Positions 1 to 7,612 of a stretch of 15,672 nt of DNA are shown piece after piece. Positions within the stretch are counted from its first letter, which is position 1. The number at the start of each line of letters is the position of its first letter. Under the pieces are notes generated by a model. The model had not been told where the DNA came from. It was given only the letters and a program-made list of their open reading frames with translations, and did no database searches. The DNA comes from an uncultured Planctomycetia bacterium (GTDB taxonomy: Bacteria > Planctomycetota > UBA1135 > GCA-002686595). The stretch lies in assembly GCA_937952135.1 (NCBI GenBank), contig CALFYL010000229.1, positions 1-15,672 on the forward strand, given 5' to 3'. Both the position numbers and the translations under genes were made by a program.

Positions 1-1107
1 GCCGCGCGGGCCGTAGGCGAGGTCGCCGGGGATCACGAACTTGTAGACCGCGCCTTCGCTCATGAGCTGGACGCCCTCGGTCCAGCCCTTGATCACGCGG
101 TTGAGCGGGAACGAGGTCGTGTCACCGCGGCTGTAGGAGCTGTCGAAGGGCGTGCCGTCGGTGAGCCAGCCGGCGTAGTGCACGGTGACGCTCTCGGTCG
201 GACCCGGCTTGCGGCCCGCGCCCTCCTTGATGACTTCGTACTTCAAACCGCTCGGCGTCGTCTTGAGCGCCGAGTCCGCCGGCATGGCGAACTTCGGCAA
301 ATTCGACGGCTTGGCGTCGACGAGTTCGAGCTCCCACACGAGGATCGCGTCGGGTCCGAACTGCGCGCCCACGTCAGCGCCGAGCGAATCGACGGCCTTC
401 GCCTCGAAGCGGTAGCGCGAGCCGATCTTCAGCACCTTCGTCGCACGCTTGATGATCGGCCAGTTGAACGACTCCGCCGTGCCTTTGCGCGGGTTGTTGC
501 TGTCCTGGATCTCCGTGCTGTGCAGGAGCTCGCCGTTCGCGCGCCAGATGGCGAGCTTCATCGTGAGGATGTCCGTGTCGTTCGCGAGCGCGCCCGCGCC
601 CTCGACGAGCACTTCGTACGTGAGGCCGTCGGGCGTCGTCTTCTGAGCTTCCTTGTTCGCCGGGCGGAACTCCGGCGCGCGCACGATGTCGAGCAACTCG
701 ACTTCGAACACGAGCGTCGCGTTCGCGGGGATGCGACCGCTGCCTTGCTCGCCATAGGCGAGGCCCGGCGGGATCGTGAACTTGTAGCGCGAGCCGCGCG
801 TCATGAGCGCGACGCCTTCGTCCCATCCGGCGATGACCTGGCGTTGGCCGAGCGCGAAGGTGAACGGCTGACCGCGCGTGACCGACGAGTCGAAGATCTT
901 GCCCGAGTCCGGCAGCCAGCCGGTGTAGTGCACCTTGACCTGGTCGCCGGTCTTGGGCTTGGTGACGTCGTCGCCCTTGGTGAGCACGGAGTACTTGAGC
1001 CCCGAAGCCGTGGTGACGATCTCCGTGTCGGCGGGAATCGGTCGATCTTGCTGGGCGGCGAAGGAAGCGAGCGCGAGGGCGCCGACGGCGAGAATGCGTT
1101 GGAACAC
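1..1107 (-). CDS. Secreted FKBP-type peptidyl-prolyl isomerase with three FKBP-like domains (C-terminus cut by window edge)
   Basis: Predicted prolyl cis-trans isomerase that helps proteins fold outside the cytoplasm. Read from a GTG at 1107, the first 369 residues have no stop. Residues 1-20 (FQRILAVGALALASFAAQ) form a Sec signal peptide. Domain 1 (about 35-150) is canonical: HYTGW, IFDSS, VIAGWDEG, IPPGLAYGEQG and LVFEVELLDI carry the aromatic pocket residues. A middle domain (about 155-265) has the same outline but a lost pocket (KLAIW for HYTGW, LLHST for FDSS, IIKRAT for VIxGW, SLGAD for AYG). Domain 3 is canonical again (HYAGW, PFDSS, VIKGWTEG, IPGDLAYGPRG) and is cut at the edge. An in-frame TTG at 1140 is an alternative start, but GTG places the signal peptide at the very N-terminus. 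It lies 66 bp downstream of the symporter on the same strand, so co-transcription is possible. Family is certain; start is moderately sure. Confidence 0.9.
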   Translation of the reverse strand, partial: MFQRILAVGALALASFAAQQDRPIPADTEIVTTASGLKYSVLTKGDDVTKPKTGDQVKVHYTGWLPDSGKIFDSSVTRGQPFTFALGQRQVIAGWDEGVALMTRGSRYKFTIPPGLAYGEQGSGRIPANATLVFEVELLDIVRAPEFRPANKEAQKTTPDGLTYEVLVEGAGALANDTDILTMKLAIWRANGELLHSTEIQDSNNPRKGTAESFNWPIIKRATKVLKIGSRYRFEAKAVDSLGADVGAQFGPDAILVWELELVDAKPSNLPKFAMPADSALKTTPSGLKYEVIKEGAGRKPGPTESVTVHYAGWLTDGTPFDSSYSRGDTTSFPLNRVIKGWTEGVQLMSEGAVYKFVIPGDLAYGPRG

Positions 1108-1173
1108 TTGGAGGGTCCTGGTAGGGGTGATGAGCGCCAAGAGAATAACGCGCTGGGCCCGAGTGGGCGTGAT

Positions 1174-2484
1174 TCAAGTCGCGCGTGCGTCGGCGCTGCG
1201 TTCGCCAGCCTCGATGTAGGCGGCGCAGATCTGATCGCCGAGCACATTGACGACCGTCCGGCCCATGTCGAGCAGTCGGTCGACGCCGAGGATGATGGCG
1301 ATTCCGTCAGGTGGAACGCCGACCTGGGCCATGACGCCCATGAGCAGCGGCAGCGCGCCGCCCGGTACGCCAGCGGCGCCGATGGCGGTCAGGATGCACA
1401 TGCCGACGACCATGAACTGCTGCTCGAGCGCGAGTTCGATCCCGAAGACCTGCGCGACGAACAGCACGACGGCGCCTTCGAACAGCGCAGTCCCGTTCAT
1501 GTTCATCGTCGCGCCGAGGGGCAGCACGAAGCCGGCGACTTGCGGCCGGATGCCGAGCGCGCCGCGAGCGACGCTGAGCGAAGTTGGGAGCGTCGCGCTG
1601 CTCGACGAAGTCGAGAACGCCGTCACCATCACCGGCACCGCGTCGCGCAGGAAGCGCCACGGATTGCGGCGCGCCATGGTCACGAGCATCACCGGATACA
1701 ACACGAGGATCTGCACCACGTAGCAGCCGAGGATCAGCACCACGTAGAGCCCGAGCTTCTGCAGCAGGCCGAGCCCGAAGCGTGCGGTGACGCCGAAAAT
1801 CAGGCAAAACACCGCGTACGGCGCGAGTTTCATCGCAAAGCCGACGATCTCGACCATCGCGTCGGCGAGCGCCTCCATCCACGTGTTGAACGACTCGCGC
1901 CGGCGGAGCTCGACGCGCGTGAGCGCCGCGCCGACGAGCAGCGCGAAGAGGATCACGGGGATCATCTGCATCTCGGTCGCGGCCTTGAGCATGTTCCGCG
2001 GCAGGAACATGTCGAGGATCTGGTTCACGCTCGTCACCAGGTCGCCGGCGCGGTTCGCCTCGGCCTTCGATGCGTAGCTCGCGACGTCGCCGGCGTACTT
2101 GCGCTGCAACTCGGCGACGGTTTCCTCGCCGAAGCCCGCGCCGGGCTTCACCGCGCCCATGGCGAAGATTCCGAGCACCGCCGACGCGCCCGAGGTGAGC
2201 ACGAAGAAGAACAGGGTCTTCGCGCCCATCTTGCCCAGCCGCCGCAGGTCGCCCAGGCTCGCCACGCCGACGACGATCGATGCGAACACGAGCGGCATCA
2301 CGACCACGAACAGCAGCCGCAGGAAGATCTGCCCGATCGGATGCGCGACCGAATCGATCGCGATACCGAGCGTCTCCTTCGCCGCCGGCGAGTCCTGCGT
2401 GAGCGTGTTGGCGACCACGCCCGCCACGGCGCCGAGTCCCAGACCGATCAGGATCTTGTTGTGACGGACTCCTCCCCCGGCCAT
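1174..2484 (-). CDS. Dicarboxylate/amino acid:cation symporter (DAACS, GltP/DctA family)
   Basis: Inner-membrane secondary transporter of 436 residues, the usual family length. It takes up acidic amino acids or C4-dicarboxylates with Na+ or H+. Family landmarks: the serine-rich hairpin 1 (SSSSATLP, 293-300), the TM7 motif NMNGT (328-332; usual form NMDGT), hairpin 2 (AAGVPGGAL, from 370), and the TM8 signature D402-x3-D406-x2-R409-x3-N413-x3-D417. R409 matches the arginine that favours an acidic side chain on the substrate (R397 of GltPh), so glutamate, aspartate or a dicarboxylate is likelier than a neutral amino acid. The ATG at 2484 gives the family's normal N-terminus (HNKILIGLGLG); the frame stays open far upstream, but that part overlaps the divergent gene and is spurious. 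A purine-rich GGGGGAGGAG stretch lies just inside the coding region, not upstream. Exact substrate cannot be read from sequence. Confidence 0.93.
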   Translation of the reverse strand: MAGGGVRHNKILIGLGLGAVAGVVANTLTQDSPAAKETLGIAIDSVAHPIGQIFLRLLFVVVMPLVFASIVVGVASLGDLRRLGKMGAKTLFFFVLTSGASAVLGIFAMGAVKPGAGFGEETVAELQRKYAGDVASYASKAEANRAGDLVTSVNQILDMFLPRNMLKAATEMQMIPVILFALLVGAALTRVELRRRESFNTWMEALADAMVEIVGFAMKLAPYAVFCLIFGVTARFGLGLLQKLGLYVVLILGCYVVQILVLYPVMLVTMARRNPWRFLRDAVPVMVTAFSTSSSSATLPTSLSVARGALGIRPQVAGFVLPLGATMNMNGTALFEGAVVLFVAQVFGIELALEQQFMVVGMCILTAIGAAGVPGGALPLLMGVMAQVGVPPDGIAIILGVDRLLDMGRTVVNVLGDQICAAYIEAGERSADARAT

Positions 2485-2550
2485 GCGGGGCGGGATGCTA
2501 CCCCAAACCACGTCCGCCGGCTTCGACGGCGCCGGATACGATGGGCTTCG
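2485..2550. promoter_or_regulatory. Divergent intergenic region (symporter / lipoprotein)
   Basis: These 66 bp separate the start of the minus-strand symporter from the start of the plus-strand lipoprotein gene, so promoters for both directions should lie here or overlap the two 5' ends. I see no convincing -35/-10 pair, no clear operator palindrome and no strong Shine-Dalgarno sequence before either start. The assignment rests on geometry only. Confidence 0.35.
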
Positions 2551-3219
2551 ATGTGCGCGAGCTGGACACTCGCTCGAACGGCGGTTGGAACACTCGCGCT
2601 GATCGTTCCGCTCGCTTGCGGCAAGCTTCCACGAAGCGAAGGCTGGGAGAACCACCGCTGGTTCGACTGCGTTCAGGTGGCGGGAACCGCGGAGGCGCCC
2701 GAGCTGCTCGTCGTGTGGGACGGAACCGGACCCCTGCGTTCGCGTCTCTCGGACACGTTGCAGTTCGCGCTTTGGAGCGACGGCCGCGCGATCTGGCGCC
2801 ACGGCGATTTGTTCGAACCGGCGAGCTACCGCGAGTTTCGCGTCGACGCCGAAGAGGTCGATCGCCTCGGCGCACTTGTCGTCGAACGAACCCGAGGCGC
2901 GGTGCTCGCGGGTCCCCAAACCGCGTGCTCCAGCGAGCAACTCATCCTCTGGCGCCGTTCGGGCAAGCTCGCGGGCGTGAGAAGTGAAGCGTTTCTCGAG
3001 CAGCTCGGTCTGCCGGCGTCCGGCTTCGGGCGCGTGGGCGTGGAAGTGAGCGCGGAGAGCGAAGCGGAGATCGAACGCGTCGGCGCGAAGTGGGGCTTCC
3101 GTGGCGAGGAACTCGACGCCGTGCGGTCGCGTCTCGCGATCGAGCGCGCGCTCGGAGCGCTCGTCGCCGCGCACCCGGACGCCCGCGTCGTCACCGGCGT
3201 GAGCCTCGCCAGCCCGTAG
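2551..3219 (+). CDS. Putative exported lipoprotein, unknown function
   Basis: A 222-residue protein with no family I recognise. The ATG at 2551 gives a typical export signal: a hydrophobic stretch (TAVGTLALIVPLAC) ending at Cys23. The box around the cysteine (P-L-A-C) is an imperfect lipobox, so lipidation is likely but not sure. The mature part reads as a small globular domain with phrases such as LLVVWDGTG, FALWSDGRAIW and LILWRRSGKLAG, which suggest a beta-rich extracytoplasmic fold, followed by a charged helical C-terminus. The frame is open far upstream (from 178), but that stretch is antisense to two solid genes and is not coding. The gene ends 20 bp before the RpiB-like gene on the same strand, so the two may be co-transcribed. 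The opposite strand is also open here; signal peptide and spacing favour this strand. Confidence 0.6.
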   Translation: MCASWTLARTAVGTLALIVPLACGKLPRSEGWENHRWFDCVQVAGTAEAPELLVVWDGTGPLRSRLSDTLQFALWSDGRAIWRHGDLFEPASYREFRVDAEEVDRLGALVVERTRGAVLAGPQTACSSEQLILWRRSGKLAGVRSEAFLEQLGLPASGFGRVGVEVSAESEAEIERVGAKWGFRGEELDAVRSRLAIERALGALVAAHPDARVVTGVSLASP

Positions 3220-3239
3220 TCGCTAGACTCTCCCGCTCG

Positions 3240-4025
3240 ATGAAGATCGACGTTGGCGAAATCGCGCGGCGAGCAGCGGGCAAGGCTCTGGCCGAGCTGG
3301 GGCGCACGGAACACGGGCACGCGCATCCGGCGCGGCCCGCGGCGGCCGGCGTGCACGTCGAAGTGACGCCGAGCGAGCCGGCGAAGCGACAGGCTTCACC
3401 TGCGAATCGCGAGCTGATCACCGTCGACAGCCTTCGCGCGACGCCCGATGGCGGCGTGTTCGAAGTTCCCGACGCGGCGCTCGTCACGCCGCTCGCCGAC
3501 GAGGAAGCGCACCGCCGCAACCTGCGCCTCGTTCGCGCGGGCTCGTCGGGCCGCCTGCGCGTCGCGGTCGGCTGCGACCACGGCGGGTTCAAGCTCAAGC
3601 AGGACCTGCTCGCGTGGATCGGCGAAGCGGGTCACGCGCCGGTCGACTTCGGAACACGCGACGAAAACGCCGTGGACTATCCCGATTTCGCGCGCGCGGT
3701 CGCCGAAGCGGTGGCCTCGGGACAGTGCGACATCGGCGTCGTCGTCGACGGTGCGGGCATCGGCTCCGCGATCGCGGCGAACAAGGTCCCCGGCGTGCGC
3801 GCGGCGACTTGCTGCGACGTCGCGATGGCCAAGAATGCGCGCGAGCACAACTACGCCAACGTGTTGTCGCTGGGCGCCAAGATGCTGACGCGCAGCGCCG
3901 CGCACGACATCCTGCGGGCCTTCCTCACGACGCCCTTCGGCGAAGCGCGCCACGGCCGGCGCGTCGCCAAGATCACCGCGATCGAGCAGCGCTACTCCAA
4001 GTCGAACGGCAGCGTCCGCGCATGA
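3240..4025 (+). CDS. RpiB/LacA-family sugar-phosphate isomerase with long N-terminal extension (possible microcompartment cargo)
   Basis: 261 residues against about 150 for standard RpiB, which interconverts ribose 5-phosphate and ribulose 5-phosphate. The catalytic domain is residues 105-250: RVAVGCDHGGFKLK with D113/H114, GTRDENAVDYPDFA, SAIAANKVPGVRA, and NAREHNYANVLSLGAK with H203. The usual catalytic Cys (E. coli ICGTG) is Asp170 here (VDGAG), and the following Thr is Ala, so activity or substrate may differ. Residues 1-22 (KIDVGEIARRAAGKALAEL) look like an amphipathic helix, followed by a Pro/Ala/His-rich linker (23-57) and a short module (58-98: ITVDSL, ALVTPLADEEAHRRNLRLV) that from memory resembles the N-terminus of EutT. 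Helix plus linker is the layout of microcompartment encapsulation peptides. Its stop overlaps the deoC start (ATGA), implying translational coupling. Fold is sure; catalytic role and targeting are inference. Confidence 0.85.
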   Translation: MKIDVGEIARRAAGKALAELGRTEHGHAHPARPAAAGVHVEVTPSEPAKRQASPANRELITVDSLRATPDGGVFEVPDAALVTPLADEEAHRRNLRLVRAGSSGRLRVAVGCDHGGFKLKQDLLAWIGEAGHAPVDFGTRDENAVDYPDFARAVAEAVASGQCDIGVVVDGAGIGSAIAANKVPGVRAATCCDVAMAKNAREHNYANVLSLGAKMLTRSAAHDILRAFLTTPFGEARHGRRVAKITAIEQRYSKSNGSVRA

Positions 4026-4912
4026 AAGCCAACTCGCTCACCTTCCCGCGTCAGATCGGCCCCGCGGAGCTCGAAGCGATCCTGACCGAGATCGGCAAGC
4101 AGATCCTCGAGCACGGCCCCGAGTCGATCTCGGCCTTCGGCTGCGCTTCGGTCGAGGTCGAGTACTGCCCCGATCGCACGCGCGCCGTGGTCGACGCCGG
4201 CGCCTGCCGCCTCGGCTTTTGCGGCTGTCCCGCGCCGCAACTCGCGTCGATGGCGTCCTACATCGACCACACGCTGCTCAAGCCCGAAGCGACGGTCGCC
4301 GAGGTCGACAAGCTGTGCGCCGAGGCGCTCGCGAACAAGTTTGCGAGCGTGTGCGTCAACGGAAGCTACGTGAAGCGCTGCGCCGAGATTCTCGGCCGCT
4401 CGGGCGTGCTCGTGTGCTCGGTGATCGGCTTCCCGCTCGGCGCGATGTCGACCGAAGCGAAGAGCTACGAAGCGCGCGCCGCGATCGAGGACGGCGCCTG
4501 CGAGATCGACATGGTGATCAACGTCGGCTGGCTGAAGTCGGGCGCCGACGACAAGGTCGAGCGCGACATCGCGGCCGTCGCCGACGTGTGCCACCGCCTC
4601 GGCGCGCGCCTCAAGGTGATCCTCGAGACGTGCCTCTTGAACGACGACGAGAAGGTGCGCGCCTGCAACGCGGCCAAGCGCGCCGGCGCCGACTTCGTGA
4701 AGACCTCGACCGGTTTCAACAAGGGCGGCGCGACCGCGCACGACGTCGCGCTCATGCGCCGCACCGTCGGCGACGTGATGGGCGTCAAGGCCTCGGGCGG
4801 CGTGCGCGACACCAAGACCGCCCAAGAGATGATCGCCGCCGGCGCCACGCGCATCGGCGCCTCCGCATCGGTCGCCATCGTTCGCGGCGGCGCTGCGACG
4901 GGTACGTATTGA
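4022..4912 (+). CDS. deoC: Deoxyribose-phosphate aldolase with Cys-containing N-terminal extension
   Basis: Class I aldolase that splits 2-deoxyribose 5-phosphate into glyceraldehyde 3-phosphate and acetaldehyde. From residue about 79 it is a normal DeoC TIM barrel: YIDHTLLKPEAT, FASVCVNGSYV, CSVIGFPLGA, EIDMVINVG (D163), DFVKTSTGF (Schiff-base Lys227), GVKASGGVRDTKTA (Lys256) and ATRIGASASVAIV. All catalytic residues are present. The first 78 residues are extra. Residues 14-30 (PAELEAILTEIGKQILE) look like an amphipathic helix, followed by a segment with five cysteines (C41, C49, C62, C67, C69). The ATG overlaps the stop of the RpiB-like gene by four bases, so the two are probably translated as a pair. 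Acetaldehyde release is the kind of step that microcompartments contain, and RpiB plus DeoC is the SPU-type enzyme pair. Aldolase identity is very sure; the role of the extension is inferred. Confidence 0.95.
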   Translation: MKANSLTFPRQIGPAELEAILTEIGKQILEHGPESISAFGCASVEVEYCPDRTRAVVDAGACRLGFCGCPAPQLASMASYIDHTLLKPEATVAEVDKLCAEALANKFASVCVNGSYVKRCAEILGRSGVLVCSVIGFPLGAMSTEAKSYEARAAIEDGACEIDMVINVGWLKSGADDKVERDIAAVADVCHRLGARLKVILETCLLNDDEKVRACNAAKRAGADFVKTSTGFNKGGATAHDVALMRRTVGDVMGVKASGGVRDTKTAQEMIAAGATRIGASASVAIVRGGAATGTY

Positions 4913-4964
4913 GCTTCGACGTCCGCGCGCTCTGCCTCGGCCGCGAGGAAACAATCGTTCGAAG

Positions 4965-7544
4965 ATGAGTCCGCGCAAGTTGTTTGGAGTGGGGGCGTTC
5001 GTGGTAGCGCTCGCCGCCTTCTTGGCCTGGTGGAGTCGCGACTGGGTCGAAAGAGGTTCCACCGCAGCTTCCGAGGCGACTCTCAGCGAACGGACGCTTC
5101 CGAGCACGCGCGTCGAGACCCTCGAACGCAGCGCCGTCGAGTTGGGGAGTGAATCTTCGGGCTCGGAAACCGCTCGCGAGCATCCGCGACTCGGACCCGC
5201 GGTGTTGATCGTGCGCGTGCTCCAACGCTCGGACGGCGCGCCTGTCGCCGATGTGCTCGTCGCAGCGAACCGCTACGGCGCCCGCAGCGACGCACGCACG
5301 AACGAAGCCGGCGAAGCGCGCTTCGAATTCGAAGGCTCGTGCCTCGTCACGGGGCTTCGCGTGGGGCCCGGCGCGTCGACGACGGCCGTCGCCAAGTCGG
5401 CGTTGCTGCCTTGCGGCGCAGGCGGCGAGCGAATCGAGATCTTGCGTGTGTCAGCCGGCGCGCAGCTCTCGGGCTTCGTGCTCGACGAGCTTCGACGCCC
5501 GGTGCGAGGAGCGAAAGTTCAGTGGTGGGCGAGCTACCGACGCCCGCTCTGGACGCCGCCGGAGGGCGAGGTGGAGAGCTCGGACGACGGCCGTTTCACG
5601 TTCACGAACGTGGCGAGCACGTTCTTCATCGACGCGACGGCGCCTGGCTTGTGCTGTGAGACGGGTCTTACGGGACGCGCTACGGCGCGCGCGACGCTCG
5701 ACGGACTCGAGGTGCGCATGGGCCCGTGCAGCGTAGTGACCGGCTACGTGGTCGACGAGGCAGGACATCCCGTCGCCGACGCGCTCGTCGAGTTCGCGGA
5801 ACCCAGTTCGAGCAACGATTCGAAAGCCACGGCGCAGGCGGACATCTTCTCCCTGCGCTGCGGCGCGGAGTCGACGAGCACCGATGCGAACGGCGCCTTT
5901 CGCGTCGAAGGCTTGCCCGCCCGTGGCTTTCCGCGCTCGGCGTGGGTCGAATGCGCCGGCTACATCGGCGACTACTCGCAAGTGCGCTTGGAAGAGCCCG
6001 ATCAGCGCATCACGCTCGTGCGCGGCGTCTCCTTGAGCGGCCGAGTCTGGCGTTCGGATGGACGGCCCGCGCAAGACGCGCTGGTGCGCGTGGGCAACAC
6101 GCGTGGCCGCTCGGCGAAGGTGCGGACGAACGACGACGGCTCGTTCCTCGCGAACGGCTTGCCCGAGGACGATGACGCGACGGTCCGCGTGCATCTGGAA
6201 GGCGAAGCGATCTTCGTGCGGCGCAACGTGGAGGTGAAACCCGGCGCGCGGCCGATCGAGATCGAGCTCGAGCCTGCGCAAACGCTCGCAGGGCAAGTCG
6301 TCGACGGAGATGGCCGCCCGGCGGCGAACCTGGAAGTGCGCCTGCTCGGCGACCGCGTGATCGACACGCCCGGGGTCAGTTACGGCGAACCGACCACCTG
6401 GGAGTGGAGCCACGACAAACACGTGGCCTACACCGACGCGAACGGACGCTTCGAGTTCCGCGACCTCTACTCGGGCGAGTTTCGAATCACGGCGAAGGAT
6501 CCGAGCCGGCCGACGATCAGCGGTGAAGCGAAGGCGCGCTCGGGAAATCGAGCCGTGCGAATCGAGCTCGGCGGCGCGCAGCCCAGCGTCACGTTCGAAG
6601 GCCGCGTGACCGACGCGTTCACGGGCGCGCCGCTGACGAATTTCACGGTGAACGCGATCACTCCGACGAAGGACGAGGGAAGCTGGTTCGGGCAGCCTGT
6701 GGAGTTCGATTCGCTGGACGGTGCGTACCAGCTCGCGGGCGTCGAAGCGGGCCCGGTGAAGCTGAGTTTCGAAGCGCCTGGCTACGCGGCGTGGCGCGCT
6801 GAAACGGCGACCTATTCCGCCGGCGTCACCACGGTGAACGCCCGGCTTCTGCCCAAACGCTCGCTTTCGGTGCGTCTCGTCTCGAGCGACGGTGTTCCCA
6901 TCAAGCGGCGCGCGAACGCGCGCTTCGAGAACGCGTCGGGCAAGGAGTTGTTGGTCGCGGGGCATGCCGTGGGCACGTCCTCGCACCACTACATCGTCGA
7001 CGGCGTGGCGCATTTTCACGGCCTGCCGGCCGAGCGAGTCCGCCTGCGCGTCTCCCTGCAGCCGAGCGGCGACGGCGAGACGAGCGTCGAATTCGACCTC
7101 ACACGGCCGCTCGAGGGACCCCAAGACGTCCGGATCGAGATCTACGAACCGCGGAACGTGGATGTCATGGTCTTCGTGGCTCGCGACGCGCAAGCGGTCG
7201 CGGAACTCGGGGATCGCATCGATCCCGAATCCCTGCGCGAGCGAGCCGTGTTCGAGTCGCTGATGCAGCCGGAAGTCGAAGTCACCTTGCGCGCGCTCGA
7301 CAGCAAAGGACGTGCGGTCGGCAGCGGGTCGCTGAAACCGGCAGGCGGCGGCTACCGTTCGAGCTGGAATGTCCGCGGAACTCCGCACAGCACGGAGTCG
7401 GAGGATGCGGCCTTCAGCATCCCTCTTCCCCGCGGCGCGCAGACCTTGGAACTCGCGGCGCCGGGCTTTCGGACGGTGCAGATCGACGTTTCGAAGCTCA
7501 CCGACACCTCGCTCCCGAACATCTTGCTGTTGCGGCCGCGCTGA
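4965..7544 (+). CDS. Membrane-anchored carboxypeptidase-regulatory-like repeat protein
   Basis: 859 residues. After a short basic start (SPRK), residues 5-23 (LFGVGAFVVALAAFLAWW) form one membrane segment, probably an uncleaved signal anchor, so the rest should lie outside the cytoplasm. The body is a chain of about seven beta-sandwich units of the carboxypeptidase regulatory-like/Cna-B type. Each opens with a phrase such as LSGFVLDELRRPVRGAKV, VTGYVVDEAGHPVADALV, LSGRVWRSDGRPAQDALV or LAGQVVDGDGRPAANLEV and continues with T-D-x-x-G-x-F-x-F-x-x-L. No enzyme domain, sortase motif or C-terminal sorting domain is seen. GAGGAA at 4945-4950 lies a little far from the ATG. It begins 52 bp after deoC on the same strand, so it may share its transcript. 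It is distantly paralogous to the two genes at 10226-14939. A scaffold or surface-binding role is usual for such proteins, but the ligand is unknown. Confidence 0.85.
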   Translation: MSPRKLFGVGAFVVALAAFLAWWSRDWVERGSTAASEATLSERTLPSTRVETLERSAVELGSESSGSETAREHPRLGPAVLIVRVLQRSDGAPVADVLVAANRYGARSDARTNEAGEARFEFEGSCLVTGLRVGPGASTTAVAKSALLPCGAGGERIEILRVSAGAQLSGFVLDELRRPVRGAKVQWWASYRRPLWTPPEGEVESSDDGRFTFTNVASTFFIDATAPGLCCETGLTGRATARATLDGLEVRMGPCSVVTGYVVDEAGHPVADALVEFAEPSSSNDSKATAQADIFSLRCGAESTSTDANGAFRVEGLPARGFPRSAWVECAGYIGDYSQVRLEEPDQRITLVRGVSLSGRVWRSDGRPAQDALVRVGNTRGRSAKVRTNDDGSFLANGLPEDDDATVRVHLEGEAIFVRRNVEVKPGARPIEIELEPAQTLAGQVVDGDGRPAANLEVRLLGDRVIDTPGVSYGEPTTWEWSHDKHVAYTDANGRFEFRDLYSGEFRITAKDPSRPTISGEAKARSGNRAVRIELGGAQPSVTFEGRVTDAFTGAPLTNFTVNAITPTKDEGSWFGQPVEFDSLDGAYQLAGVEAGPVKLSFEAPGYAAWRAETATYSAGVTTVNARLLPKRSLSVRLVSSDGVPIKRRANARFENASGKELLVAGHAVGTSSHHYIVDGVAHFHGLPAERVRLRVSLQPSGDGETSVEFDLTRPLEGPQDVRIEIYEPRNVDVMVFVARDAQAVAELGDRIDPESLRERAVFESLMQPEVEVTLRALDSKGRAVGSGSLKPAGGGYRSSWNVRGTPHSTESEDAAFSIPLPRGAQTLELAAPGFRTVQIDVSKLTDTSLPNILLLRPR

Positions 7545-7583
7545 CGGAGGCGAACGGCGTCGTCAGTCCGGCGGCTTTCCGAG

Positions 7584-7611
7584 CGAGGCCCGGCGGCGGC
7601 GCGGGGCCTCG
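7584..7611. terminator. Hairpin between convergent genes
   Basis: CGAGGCCC (7584-7591) pairs perfectly with GGGCCTCG (7604-7611), giving an 8-bp GC-rich stem with a 12-nt loop. It lies between the stop of the plus-strand repeat protein (7544) and the stop of the minus-strand C25-like gene (7613), and its right foot abuts that stop codon. No clear T-tract follows on either strand. A bidirectional terminator is the natural reading but is not proven. Confidence 0.5.
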
Positions 7612-7612
7612 T

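Noticed and set aside
2485..3174. N-terminal extension of the symporter frame to 666 residues
   Set aside because: The family starts near residue 1 of the 2484 ATG, and the extension is antisense to the lipoprotein gene, which has a signal peptide.
178..3219. A 1013-codon open frame on the plus strand
   Set aside because: Its first 2.3 kb is antisense to the FKBP and the symporter, both with clear family motifs. It is Arg/His/Glu-rich and low in hydrophobic residues, as expected for a GC-driven shadow. Only the end (from 2551) is kept as a gene.
5451..7388. A 645-codon open frame on the minus strand
   Set aside because: Antisense to the repeat protein at 4965, with no recognisable domain and a composition typical of a shadow frame.
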